From the NCBI RefSeq assembly GCF_007748195.1, contig NZ_CP037920.1, forward strand, positions 3,919,800 to 3,983,799: a DNA stretch of 64,000 nt, in the 5' to 3' direction. The stretch comes from Gimesia aquarii. GTDB lineage: Bacteria > Planctomycetota > Planctomycetia > Planctomycetales > Planctomycetaceae. A program made the position numbers and the translations under genes. The notes below the pieces were generated by a model. That model did no database searches. It was not told the origin of the DNA and was given only the letters and a program-made list of their open reading frames with translations. How positions within the stretch are numbered: the stretch's first letter is position 1; each line of letters opens with the position of its first letter. Shown one piece after another: positions 38,637 to 47,834 of the stretch.

Positions 38637-38967
38637 TTTAGAGCATTCAGCCTGATTTTCAACTAAGGAACCCAACGACTATTTGGGAACAGTATAAACC
38701 GCTGGGAAACTTCAGTGAAAGTAGGTAGAAAAGAAAGCAAATCCGCAATTTTTTGCGACGAATGAAGTTAACCCGCATTTTGATTACATTGGGTGTACGA
38801 CACGAATTAGATACAGCAGACACGATGCATCCGCCTCATGGAGAAAATAGGGCGATTCCACCGCAAATCAGGTCTGCCAATTGACAGTAGTATAGAGTAT
38901 GGTAGAATTTCTTATGCTGTTGTTGGACCGGTTCTCAGTGCGGCTCCTCATTTCCTGTGAGACTCTC
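38637..38967. other. Intergenic, nothing recognised
   Basis: About 330 bases between divergent genes. The GNAT frame is open from 38899 but residues before 38968 look non-coding. No repeat or hairpin seen. Confidence 0.4.
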
Positions 38968-39543
38968 ATGGATTTTACCGATACGTATTTTCGTAGATTT
39001 CGAATGGAGATCGATTTATACAAAGCGCGCCTGGAAGATACCGAACTCCCCAGCGGGTATCGCTGGTGTCCCTGGGAACTCACCACCGTCGATCGGCATG
39101 CGATCGTCAAATACCACAGCTTCAAATCAGAATTGGATGCCAAGGTGTTTCCCTGTCTCGGCGAGTACGAGGGTTGCCACAAATTGATGACCGATATTTC
39201 TCGTCAGCGCAACTTTCTGGCGATGGGCACCTGGCTGATTACCTGGGACGGCATGGGGAATGAAGATCCCGTCGACTGTGGAACGATTCAAGCCATCGTA
39301 CCCAGTAAGATCATGGGCGCGGTTCAGAATGTGGGCATCACCCCCAAACATCGGGGCATGGGGTTGGGCCGAGCCCTGGTCAATAAATGTTTGATCGGAT
39401 TCCGCGAAGCGGGTATGAAACGTGTGTACCTGGAAGTCACCGCCGACAACGAACCTGCGATCAACCTCTATCGCTCAATCGGTTTTCGCCTCACACGGAC
39501 TCTCTACAAACCAAGTCAGCACGTGGAAGCCCCCTCCTATTAA
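38968..39543 (+). CDS. GNAT family N-acetyltransferase
   Basis: 191 residues from ATG 38968. Acetyl-CoA-binding motif A is intact (VGITPKHRGMGLGRALV), followed by the C-terminal motif B (VYLEVTADNEPAINLYRSIGF). The N-terminal ~80 residues are a family-specific extension. Substrate unknown. It lies between the ligase gene (divergent) and the enolase-superfamily gene (convergent, 40 bases away). Confidence 0.88.
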   Translation: MDFTDTYFRRFRMEIDLYKARLEDTELPSGYRWCPWELTTVDRHAIVKYHSFKSELDAKVFPCLGEYEGCHKLMTDISRQRNFLAMGTWLITWDGMGNEDPVDCGTIQAIVPSKIMGAVQNVGITPKHRGMGLGRALVNKCLIGFREAGMKRVYLEVTADNEPAINLYRSIGFRLTRTLYKPSQHVEAPSY

Positions 39544-39583
39544 AGAGGAACTCATCGGTAAGGCAGCTTCTTTCCTCCTGACC

Positions 39584-40978
39584 TTACCCTTTGATTAAGA
39601 ATGGTTGTTGGCTGGCTTTGCTATATAACTCTTTCCATTCTTTAGAGCCGTCGTTTGGAACCAGACGTGTATCGACACCACGTTCGAAGAAGGGAACCTT
39701 TCCTTCCTGCCCTGCGGTGAGTACAAAATTCACTTCGCCCGTGTTACCGAAATACATCTTCCGGCCATCTTTCCATGTCGTTTCAATTAAACGAGGCGGG
39801 TCCGGACGGGCGGACGGTTTTTTGACGCGAAGTTTTTCAATCAAATCTCGATCCAGTTCATAGCCCAGTCCTGGCTTATCGGGAACTTTGGCAAATCCAT
39901 CTTTGACGACAATCGGTTCGGTTAACAGATTGTGCTTGTAAAGCTGGTGACAATTCACTGCTGGCCATGTCGCATGGCTCAGAACTCCACCAAAGTGCAA
40001 TGAGAAAGCAGCGGTAATTCCCGTGCCGACTAATTGTAACCAGAACGGTTTGTTTGCCATCGCAGCGACCGCTCCGGCGGCCATCAGCTCACTCGCTCCG
40101 TGACCAATCACGAAACCATCGCAGATGTTTTCGCGAATCGCAATCAGCGGACTGGGGATCCCATAATGCATGGCGATATTCACATCGGTGGCCGCCATCA
40201 ACTTTTTGTTTCCAGCGATGTCGGTTTGAAATATCGGAGACTCAAAAATATCGACCTGCGGGAACTCGGCCAGATCTTTCAGAATCGGAATCGCCCGCTT
40301 GGCATCGAGCAAGGTATCGTTGAAGTCCATGTCGATTTTGAAGTTCGCGGGAACGACTTTGCTCGCCTCTTCGACTTGCGCCCAGACATCAAACCATGGA
40401 CGGCCTTTGGTTTTGTAGGACATATAGCCCTGTTTATAAGCTTCGGCACATTCCAGAGCCATGTCTTTGACTGAAGTGTCGATGTTCCACCAGGAGAGAG
40501 GAGTCTGTTCATTAATCTTCTTGCCCAGCAATGCATGCACGGGCACCTCGGCTGCTTTCGCGACCGCATCGAAGAGAGCCATTTGCAGACCGGCTCCCAA
40601 TTCGTCATCCCACATTAACTCGGCGGCATTCTTGCCTTGCGCCTGCTGCACGGCTTCGTCGGACGTCGCATTCCAGGTATAGTAGAGCAGGGTCTCTCCG
40701 AAACCGACATGGCCCGATTTTAAATGCACTTCGATAATTTCGGTATAAGCCCAATGCGGCAATTCACGCGCCATGTTCCGGGCAGGCACTTCCCGAAAAG
40801 GAACTTTCACCGTGGTGCGCTCGATGCGTTCGATTTGCAAATGCTTCTTAGCGACTCGCTTTTCTGCCGCCTGCACAGAATGGAAAATCGTGGTCAGAAT
40901 TCCGGAACCTGCAACGCCGGCCAGACTGGTTGCCAGAAATTTTCTTCGGGAGATTCGGTTCGTTGTAAACATTGTCAT
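39584..40978 (-). CDS. Tat-exported enolase-superfamily (mandelate racemase/muconate lactonising-like) protein
   Basis: 464 residues from ATG 40978 (ATG 40972 is equally good). The N-terminus has the twin-arginine signal SRRKFLATSLAGVAGS. The barrel shows the K-x-K position (MSYKTKGRPW), metal ligands Asp in KIDMDFNDTL and Glu in VDIFESP, and a later Asp/Asn set (AATDVNIAM). The family abstracts a proton next to a carboxylate. The C-terminal lobe is conserved in length. Tat-exported members occur often in planctomycetes; the substrate is unknown. An in-frame extension to 41146 is basic, has no signal and is rejected. Confidence 0.82.
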   Translation of the reverse strand: MTMFTTNRISRRKFLATSLAGVAGSGILTTIFHSVQAAEKRVAKKHLQIERIERTTVKVPFREVPARNMARELPHWAYTEIIEVHLKSGHVGFGETLLYYTWNATSDEAVQQAQGKNAAELMWDDELGAGLQMALFDAVAKAAEVPVHALLGKKINEQTPLSWWNIDTSVKDMALECAEAYKQGYMSYKTKGRPWFDVWAQVEEASKVVPANFKIDMDFNDTLLDAKRAIPILKDLAEFPQVDIFESPIFQTDIAGNKKLMAATDVNIAMHYGIPSPLIAIRENICDGFVIGHGASELMAAGAVAAMANKPFWLQLVGTGITAAFSLHFGGVLSHATWPAVNCHQLYKHNLLTEPIVVKDGFAKVPDKPGLGYELDRDLIEKLRVKKPSARPDPPRLIETTWKDGRKMYFGNTGEVNFVLTAGQEGKVPFFERGVDTRLVPNDGSKEWKELYSKASQQPFLIKG

Positions 40979-41387
40979 CGATTGATTCTGTGCGTGCACC
41001 AAATGATTCCTTGATTCGGGATTCCCCATTTGGGTTGAACTGAGTCGAGCCTGGACCCGCTCCAGACCTGTTTCACTTCCCATCCTAACATCGCGTCCCC
41101 CCCTTGCGTCCAGCGCCTGGCGATTTTTTCTGGTATTTTTTGCCACTGCGGAAGTTCGAAGCTCATACGGACTCTGTACAAATCGAGTCGGTAGATTCCG
41201 TCTTCTTCTTTGTGAATCAAACTACCAATTCGCTCTGGCAATCGCTAAGATCGCAAAGTTAATATTGATATTGAAATGGGTTCGCAGGAGGCAACGGGCC
41301 ACCACAGGCCGTTCAATATGAGCGAGGATTGTGCCTGCTTCCCAAGATCCTTGAAATCATAAAACAAGAAGGAAGGTTGCCCCCCGC
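40979..41387. other. Intergenic, nothing convincing
   Basis: About 410 bases. A minus-strand frame (40975-41241) overlaps the other gene's start in another frame and begins with TTG, so it is not called. The 5' end of the M16 gene has AAGGAAGG just upstream of its ATG. Confidence 0.4.
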
Positions 41388-42638
41388 ATGGGTAAACAAC
41401 TGATTCAAACGCATCAATTTTCGAACGGCTTAACGCTGGTCATGGAATCGATGCAAAATGTTCAATCTGCCGCATTTTCACTCATGGTTCCGGGCGGCAG
41501 TATTTACGATCAAGCGAATCGACATGGAACCGCCAGTATCCTCTCCGATCTCATCACCCGTGGTGCCGGTCCCTATGATAGCCAGCAGCTTTCCAGTGCC
41601 CTCGATAATCTGGGTGTCCAGCGGCACGAAGGTACTTCGAGTGCCCATATTACATTTAGTGGTGCTACGCTCGCGGATAATCTGACAGAAACGTTCAAAA
41701 TCTATAGCGAGATTCTCAAAGCACCGCACTTGCCTGAGAATCAATTTGATGCTTCCAGAGCGGGGGCCGAACAGGCGCTGCTCTCTGTGGAGGATGATCC
41801 GCGACAAAAGGCAATGGTCGAATTAAAACGTCGTTCCTTTCCCGCGCCCTGGGGCCTGCCCAGTGATGGCGAGTTGGCATCGCTGCCCAGTATCACGATT
41901 CAAGATGTCAAGCGGCATTATGAAACCTGTTTTCATCCGAACGAAATGATTATCGGAGTCGCGGGAAAAATCGACTTTGACGAGGTTCAGCAATTGGTGG
42001 AAGAGACCTTTGGTTCCTGGAAGTCCAGAGACATCAGCGAAGAGCCGGCGATGGTCTTCGACGACGAAAAAGTATTCTTCACAAAACAGGAGACAACACA
42101 AACCCATCTTGGCATCGCCTACGATGCGGTGCCTTATGGTCATCCCGACTATTACACTTCCTGGGCGGCCGTCGGTATCTTAAGTGGCGGCATGAGTTCC
42201 CGGCTCTTTACTGAAGTCCGCGAGAAACGGGGATTATGCTATACCGTGTCCGCTTCACTAACCGGCATGCCGGGACTGGGGCGTGTGCTCTGTTATGCAG
42301 GCACCACATCGGAACGTGCTCAGGAAACATTGGACGTCACAATACAGGAATTACTTCGTCTGGGCGAGGGAATTGAAGAATCGGAACTTGAGCGCTGTAA
42401 AGCACGCGCGAAAAGTTCGCTGATCATGTCGCAGGAGTCCACATCGTCCCGTGCGTCTTCGATTGCCCGCGACTGGTTCTATCTCAAACGCGTGACTACA
42501 CTCGACCAGATCAATGACGAAATTCAACAACTGACAACCGCGCGCGTGCTCGATTATGTGCATGAGTACCCCGCCAGGAATTTCACCATCTTAACGATCG
42601 GCCCCCAACCCTTAGAGGTTCCCAGTGATATTTCATAA
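41388..42638 (+). CDS. M16-family peptidase-like protein, non-catalytic partner
   Basis: 416 residues with the two-domain M16 fold ([20 protein letters not shown] at the start; [20 protein letters not shown] in the second half). The zinc site HxxEH is absent: the equivalent helix reads [15 protein letters not shown]. It overlaps the next gene, an intact M16 peptidase, by 14 bases. In bacteria such inactive/active pairs form heterodimers that process peptides. Probably soluble and cytoplasmic, as no signal peptide is seen. Confidence 0.85.
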   Translation: MGKQLIQTHQFSNGLTLVMESMQNVQSAAFSLMVPGGSIYDQANRHGTASILSDLITRGAGPYDSQQLSSALDNLGVQRHEGTSSAHITFSGATLADNLTETFKIYSEILKAPHLPENQFDASRAGAEQALLSVEDDPRQKAMVELKRRSFPAPWGLPSDGELASLPSITIQDVKRHYETCFHPNEMIIGVAGKIDFDEVQQLVEETFGSWKSRDISEEPAMVFDDEKVFFTKQETTQTHLGIAYDAVPYGHPDYYTSWAAVGILSGGMSSRLFTEVREKRGLCYTVSASLTGMPGLGRVLCYAGTTSERAQETLDVTIQELLRLGEGIEESELERCKARAKSSLIMSQESTSSRASSIARDWFYLKRVTTLDQINDEIQQLTTARVLDYVHEYPARNFTILTIGPQPLEVPSDIS

Positions 42639-43857
42639 CACACAACTCGATAACGGACTGCAGATCATTGCAGAACTCAACCCGCATGCACACAGCGTGG
42701 CCATCGGCTATTTCGTGCGCACCGGCGCACGTGATGAAGTTATGCCCGTTTCCGGTGTCAGCCATTTTCTGGAACACATGGCCTTTAAAGGCAATGAAAA
42801 ATATACCGCCGATGATGTGAACCGCATCTTCGATGAGATCGGCGCTAACTACAACGCCTCGACCAGCGAAGAAATTACGCTCTACTATGGTTCCTTCCTG
42901 CCGGAATACATCGGCACGGCGATGGAACTGCTCTCCACATTGATCTATCCGAGCTTAAGACAGGACGATTTTGACATGGAGAAAAAAGTGATCCTGGAAG
43001 AGATCGGCATGTACGACGATCTGCACAGTTTCACTGCCTATGAAAAAGTGATGCAGGCACATTTCCAGGGGCATCCGCTGGGACAAAGCATCCTGGGTTC
43101 CGTGCAATCGATCACCGATCTCACTTCGGAACAAATGCGTGCGTATCACGCCAAACAATACATGGCCGGCAATATCACACTCGCCATCGCGGGCAACGCC
43201 GATTGGGACCAGGTTCTCGAATTGGCACACCAATTCTGTGACGCCTGGCCCGCCGGTTCCACAGACCGCCCGACCGACGAAGCACAACCGGCTCCCAGCA
43301 CACAAACCATCATAGAGAAACCGATTCAGCAACAGCACATCATGCAACTGGGACCCGCACCGGCGGCAAAAGACCCGCTACGACTGGCGGCCGAATTACT
43401 ATCGGTCATCATCGGCGACGATTCCAACAGCCGCATGTTCTGGACGCTGGTCGATCCCGGCTTAGCCGAGTCCGCCGAACTCGGCTTCAACGAATACGAC
43501 GGCAGCGGCACCTGGCTGACCTATCTCTGTTCCGATCCGGAACTGATCCAAAGCAACCTCGAATTGATCCAACAAATCTACAACGAAGTCAACTCCAACG
43601 GCATCACCCAGGAAGAACTAGACCGCGCCAAAAACAAAATCGCCTCGCGCTTAGTCCTAAGAAGCGAACGCCCAATGGGGCGCTTATCCTCCTTAGGCGG
43701 CAATTGGGTCTACCGTCAGGAATACGTTTCGGTTGAAGATGATCTGAAACTTCTCAACAGCGTGACTCTGGAATCGATTCAGGAACTGTTGGAAAAATAT
43801 CCGTTGGGGCATAGCACGACGGCCGCAGTGGGGCCGATGGCGGCTGTTGCTGATTAG
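42625..43857 (+). CDS. M16-family zinc metallopeptidase, catalytic partner
   Basis: 410 residues from GTG 42625, which overlaps the upstream gene by 14 bases. The N-terminal strand [18 protein letters not shown] leads to the zinc site [10 protein letters not shown] (HxxEH, ~52) and a downstream Glu in [10 protein letters not shown]. The second domain has the R/Y motif region with [18 protein letters not shown]. It cleaves short peptides, possibly signal-peptide remnants or misfolded fragments. Translational coupling with the inactive partner fits an obligate pair. Confidence 0.9.
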   Translation: MIFHNTQLDNGLQIIAELNPHAHSVAIGYFVRTGARDEVMPVSGVSHFLEHMAFKGNEKYTADDVNRIFDEIGANYNASTSEEITLYYGSFLPEYIGTAMELLSTLIYPSLRQDDFDMEKKVILEEIGMYDDLHSFTAYEKVMQAHFQGHPLGQSILGSVQSITDLTSEQMRAYHAKQYMAGNITLAIAGNADWDQVLELAHQFCDAWPAGSTDRPTDEAQPAPSTQTIIEKPIQQQHIMQLGPAPAAKDPLRLAAELLSVIIGDDSNSRMFWTLVDPGLAESAELGFNEYDGSGTWLTYLCSDPELIQSNLELIQQIYNEVNSNGITQEELDRAKNKIASRLVLRSERPMGRLSSLGGNWVYRQEYVSVEDDLKLLNSVTLESIQELLEKYPLGHSTTAAVGPMAAVAD

Positions 43858-44120
43858 AGCATAACCTTAACACAGCGCCACTATTTCTGTCTGGGGAAAT
43901 CTACCTTAGAAACATCTGAATAAATCGTCTATTAACATACGAATCTCAAAACATTTGAACATATTTCACGATTATCACTAGTATTCTTGGGTTCAACATG
44001 TTATTCAATTAGAATAAGACGTTTTATGGGAATTGGCAATATGTATATGTAATTGTGCCTACATGTTTATACCCTTGCGATTTACCGCCCATGTTAATGA
44101 TTCGAATGTTGCACTACATT

Positions 44121-45341
44121 ATGAATTCTTTCCAAACGTTATCATTCGTTGTAGCCAATAAAGACTTAGTTCTTAAAAAAGTCAGGTTGCTTCTGTTCGT
44201 ACTCTTTTTGCAAGTGCTAGTCGCTTGCGAGTCACATTCAGTAGACGATAAGCCTAACAATAAAGCCACCCAGATCAATAATTTGATCGAATCAACAGAG
44301 GCCCACATTTTGTCTGTTGATGAGCCAATATGGAATATGGGTGAAGTCGTTGTAAAAGGAGGGAAGATCGACTTCGATCATGAGTTTGTCCTGCAAAACA
44401 ACTCTTCAACGGACGTCGAAATTCTGAAAGTCAAGAGTACCTGTGGCTGTCTCGCAGCCAAAGACTATCGACGTCAAATTCCCCCAGGAGAAACATCAAA
44501 GATCAAAGTGACAATGTCAGTATTCGGTCCACCAGGACCTTTCGAACGACAAGTTACCGTAGTTACCGAGGGTGAATCTGGAATTGTAGAGATGCCATTG
44601 ATTGTCAAAGGCCAACGTGCCGTGTCGGACATGCTCTATATAACACCGAACAAGTTCACTTTCGGTAATATACCTCAAGGAAAGGTTCGCACTCGAATCA
44701 TTTCACTAGCTCGGTTTGACGGAACACCGGTCTTGTTTGACCGCTTTGAATCTTCATCGCCTGCCCTGAAAATGCTGGGAGATGGTGAGATTGACCTTCG
44801 CTCAGATCCATTCGATAAACAGATTGAATGTATTGAAGTGACCGTCGAATTGGATACCACCAAGTTACCAGTCGGTAACTTTTTGATTCCGGTCACTCTA
44901 ACAACTTCACATCAAGTAACAGATGGTTCAGATCAAATAACAGAAGGAGTTACCAGTATCCAAACTAACGCCGTTGGGCGAGTTGTTCCTCCACAAGGAC
45001 CGTGGGTGAGCCGACTCATTCTACGGAATCTTCTTCCGTCCGAAAAAATCGAAATTTCACTCGTGCGGGCGGATTACTCAGGATTGGTTCCCTGTATCGA
45101 CCAGATATCTTTTCACGGTGCAGAGCAACTCATGTTTGTTCTTTCGGAGAAGAACAGCAAAAATACTGAGCAAGGCAAATGCGCTAAATTAGTTTACGCT
45201 GTGATTAACGATCCTGAAAACATTCCACCAGTTATGCGAGGCAAACTGGAAATTATCACAAAACCAAAGTCTAAAGAGCCAATTGTTATACCAGTTTTTG
45301 CCTTTCCGCCAAGCAAAGTCACCAGGGCTGAGGGCACTTGA
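44121..45341 (+). CDS. DUF1573-containing lipoprotein
   Basis: 406 residues from ATG 44121. A hydrophobic stretch ends in the lipobox LVAC (LFVLFLQVLVACES), so it should be a lipid-anchored exported protein. DUF1573-type region at ~75-170: WNMGEVVVKGGK, then the hallmark VKSTCGCLAAKDY with LxPG-type IPPGETSKIKV. Later beta domains repeat the pattern weakly. DUF1573 is frequent in planctomycetes and Bacteroidetes but has no proven function. It begins a run of exported-protein genes. Confidence 0.8.
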   Translation: MNSFQTLSFVVANKDLVLKKVRLLLFVLFLQVLVACESHSVDDKPNNKATQINNLIESTEAHILSVDEPIWNMGEVVVKGGKIDFDHEFVLQNNSSTDVEILKVKSTCGCLAAKDYRRQIPPGETSKIKVTMSVFGPPGPFERQVTVVTEGESGIVEMPLIVKGQRAVSDMLYITPNKFTFGNIPQGKVRTRIISLARFDGTPVLFDRFESSSPALKMLGDGEIDLRSDPFDKQIECIEVTVELDTTKLPVGNFLIPVTLTTSHQVTDGSDQITEGVTSIQTNAVGRVVPPQGPWVSRLILRNLLPSEKIEISLVRADYSGLVPCIDQISFHGAEQLMFVLSEKNSKNTEQGKCAKLVYAVINDPENIPPVMRGKLEIITKPKSKEPIVIPVFAFPPSKVTRAEGT

Positions 45342-45452
45342 ATTCACTTTACTACTAGCAGAGCAGGTAAAAAATTCGATTGAAATACAACGGGTAACTC
45401 ACGCGGCGATTAATATAGTATGCCGTATCAGCCTTAATTAAAGGAGCGAGAA

Positions 45453-45824
45453 ATGTCGAAAACAGTTTTTTTGGGAATCTCTCTGATTATGTTGGGTACC
45501 ACCATTGCAGCATTCGGTGCAGACTTGCAAAACTCCGAGTGCAAACCCGTCGGTAGTTTTCAGTGCCATCATCAAGGGGAACGTAAGTGTAAACGGTTGG
45601 AAAACGAAAATGGTAACTGTGGTGGTTCATGCTACGAATGCCTGGGTTCAACGACCTATCCGCCCAAGATGTGCTTTTACAAGGAGGGCGAAACTTGCCC
45701 GCCATTAGCTCCAGTAAACTGCGGCGACAAACATCCGGGGACATGTAAAAAACTCGGTATGGATTGTCTTTGTGAATTCAATATCACAGTGAAAGACGGC
45801 ACTTGTAATTTTAGTTCATGCTAG
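45453..45824 (+). CDS. Small secreted 14-cysteine protein, paralogue A
   Basis: 123 residues with a strong ribosome site (AAAGGAGCGAG) and a signal peptide (VFLGISLIMLGTTIAAFGA). The mature part (~100 residues) has 14 cysteines, in an order matched one-for-one by the next gene, plus a shared core TTYPPKMCFYKEGETC. Even cysteine number and export suggest seven disulphides. No family is recognised; conotoxin- or protease-inhibitor-like knots, structural or antimicrobial roles are all open. Probably expressed as its own unit. Confidence 0.8.
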   Translation: MSKTVFLGISLIMLGTTIAAFGADLQNSECKPVGSFQCHHQGERKCKRLENENGNCGGSCYECLGSTTYPPKMCFYKEGETCPPLAPVNCGDKHPGTCKKLGMDCLCEFNITVKDGTCNFSSC

Positions 45825-46056
45825 ACTTGTCACAAAGCATTATCAATTGCACAGAGGGCACTCCTTCGAGCATTATGGTTTGTGATTTTTTTAAAATGGT
45901 CCACTTTTACTTTCCGATCTGGTGAAGTGGTCAAGAGTTGAATCGTATGAACAGATTTCAAACTAACACTGATGCAGGTCAGTACTTTTATTCAACCCAT
46001 CTAGAAGAAAGTTTGGCCTGCCACATCACCACCTCTTAATTAAAAGGAACTACCAA

Positions 46057-46422
46057 ATGTCTAAAACAGTATTTTTGGGAATCGCTTTAATTATTCTGGG
46101 TACCACTATCGGGGTATCCGCTGCAGATATGGAAAACGCAGAGTGTAAACCGGTAGGTGGGTGGCAGTGTCATCACCATGGTCCCAATAAGTGTGCTCGC
46201 TTGGAACGAGAAGGAAGTTGTGCTGGTGGTACATGCGACATGTGCCTCGGAACCACAACCTATCCCCCCAAGATGTGCTTTTATAAGGAGGGCGAAACAT
46301 GTCCCAGGCTAGCTCCTGTAAACTGTGGCACCAAACATCCAGGTACATGTGACCCCGATGATTGTGGTTGTAGCATCAACATTACCGTGACCGATGGCAC
46401 GTGTACGTTCAGCTCGTGCTAG
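46057..46422 (+). CDS. Small secreted 14-cysteine protein, paralogue B
   Basis: 121 residues, a tandem copy of the gene at 45453-45824, with the same signal peptide pattern and the same 14 cysteines in order. Both copies share the 5' motif TTAATTAAA(A)GGA. Divergence is concentrated between cysteines (for example GGWQCHHHGPNKCAR versus GSFQCHHQGERKCKR), typical of disulphide-rich scaffolds under changing surface selection. A strong terminator follows. Confidence 0.8.
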   Translation: MSKTVFLGIALIILGTTIGVSAADMENAECKPVGGWQCHHHGPNKCARLEREGSCAGGTCDMCLGTTTYPPKMCFYKEGETCPRLAPVNCGTKHPGTCDPDDCGCSINITVTDGTCTFSSC

Positions 46423-46499
46423 GTCTCTTATGCCCCCTAAGGCTTAAGTAGTCACTGCGACTTGCTCGATAAGGACAAGATCATTGCGAAAAGGTGTTT

Positions 46500-46548
46500 A
46501 GAAGGTATCTGAACAGGGAGTCGCTCAGATACCTTCTTTGGTTTTTTT
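46500..46548 (+). terminator. Rho-independent terminator after paralogue B
   Basis: Perfect 13-bp stem (AGAAGGTATCTGA with TCAGATACCTTCT), 12-base loop, then TTGG and seven T. Confidence 0.9.
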
Positions 46549-46624
46549 AACGCTGTCATTGAAGAAGTAGGCAAATGCGCTGCGCATAAATAACAACTGA
46601 CCACTCTAGGAAAGCGTTACTTTC

Positions 46625-47779
46625 ATGAATCGATTCCATTTTTTTGTTCCGAAACTCACATTGTTGCTTGGTCTCATCTTTGTCCCACATGCATCTGCTA
46701 CTGAGATCTCAAATAAAGCTTTTTTATCACTCCCCTCAGAAGATCAAGTTGCACTCTTTTCTGCGCTATTAGAAGAACGGGATCAAGTCTTAAAAAACCT
46801 CATCGTTCAGTCTGTCACGAAAAGCTACAACGTTACTTACAAAGATGGCAAAGCAGGAGAGCCAATTCCGGGGAAGGACCATGGTCGTTACGAAACGGAA
46901 ATTCGTTTTCTCGATGGCGACTATTGGGCGAGCATCGATTGGTACCTTCCAGACGATAGTGAAAACGTACCCACAATGCATGTTGAGACAACACTTGACG
47001 TTTCAGAAGGTCGATCACGTTCAAAAGCAAAACATGGTAAACTGTCGGGAGTCTATGGTGCAATTGACACAAAGGAAGACATGTTAATTAAGGCAAATCG
47101 TTTCCACTATTGGTTTGATGGGGACTATGATGAACCAGACGCGTTCATTTTTAAGTTTTTGAAGCGGCATCTCAGCCAGATTCAATTTTCGGATCATACA
47201 ACGATTACCGGGGATCCTGATTTACTCTCCCGATGCGTTTTTGGTATGATCGAAACGTTCGACAAAAAGAAAAAAATTAACAGCACTTATGAATTTGTGT
47301 TCGACCCCCAACGAGGCTTTCTTCCGGTAATGATTCACGGAAAGTTAGTCTATGGTGCCAGTTCTCCGAATCCAGGAGTAATACGTTATGAATATAACGA
47401 AGTAATTCATGAGGCAAAGGAGATCGACGGCGTATGGTTCCCTTGGAAAACAGAAATCATAGCTGCAAATCAAAGATCTATTCAAGATGGCTACGCAACC
47501 GTCAACGCATCGGAAGCGAAGATAATTTCAATTGATAAACTCAATTCAGATGATCTGACTGTTGAATTTGAACCAGGAACTGAGGTCAATGACCGGATCA
47601 AAGGAGAGTGGATTCATGTTGACGATAAGGCTGGTTTCACAAATACATCAGCAGAAAATAGTGATGGTTTCAGTAAAAGATCGTGGATCTTGGTGGCAAA
47701 TTTGATCGCAGCTGGAGTTTTTCTGATAGTATTTGGATTAGTAAAGCGACGCAAAAAAACTACTAATGCAGGAAAATAA
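46625..47779 (+). CDS. Secreted protein with C-terminal membrane anchor, function unknown
   Basis: 384 residues: signal peptide (LLLGLIFVPHASA), a beta-rich body, and a C-terminal segment WILVANLIAAGVFLIVFGLV followed by KRRKK, which fits a membrane anchor with a cytoplasmic tail. The body has ITGDPDLLSRC and VFDPQRGFLPVMIHGK, a form common in planctomycete outer-membrane-lipoprotein-sorting (LolA-like) relatives, but I cannot confirm that. It is ~55 bases upstream of the GT39-like gene, so the two are likely linked. Confidence 0.65.
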   Translation: MNRFHFFVPKLTLLLGLIFVPHASATEISNKAFLSLPSEDQVALFSALLEERDQVLKNLIVQSVTKSYNVTYKDGKAGEPIPGKDHGRYETEIRFLDGDYWASIDWYLPDDSENVPTMHVETTLDVSEGRSRSKAKHGKLSGVYGAIDTKEDMLIKANRFHYWFDGDYDEPDAFIFKFLKRHLSQIQFSDHTTITGDPDLLSRCVFGMIETFDKKKKINSTYEFVFDPQRGFLPVMIHGKLVYGASSPNPGVIRYEYNEVIHEAKEIDGVWFPWKTEIIAANQRSIQDGYATVNASEAKIISIDKLNSDDLTVEFEPGTEVNDRIKGEWIHVDDKAGFTNTSAENSDGFSKRSWILVANLIAAGVFLIVFGLVKRRKKTTNAGK

Positions 47780-47834
47780 AACGGGCAGCGAGCATGTCAA
47801 TATAGTCAAGAATTGAGAGGTTATCTTAATATTG

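Noticed and set aside
40975-41241. Minus-strand frame of ~88 codons before the enolase-superfamily gene
   Set aside because: TTG start, overlaps the gene's possible extension in another frame; composition not clearly protein-like.
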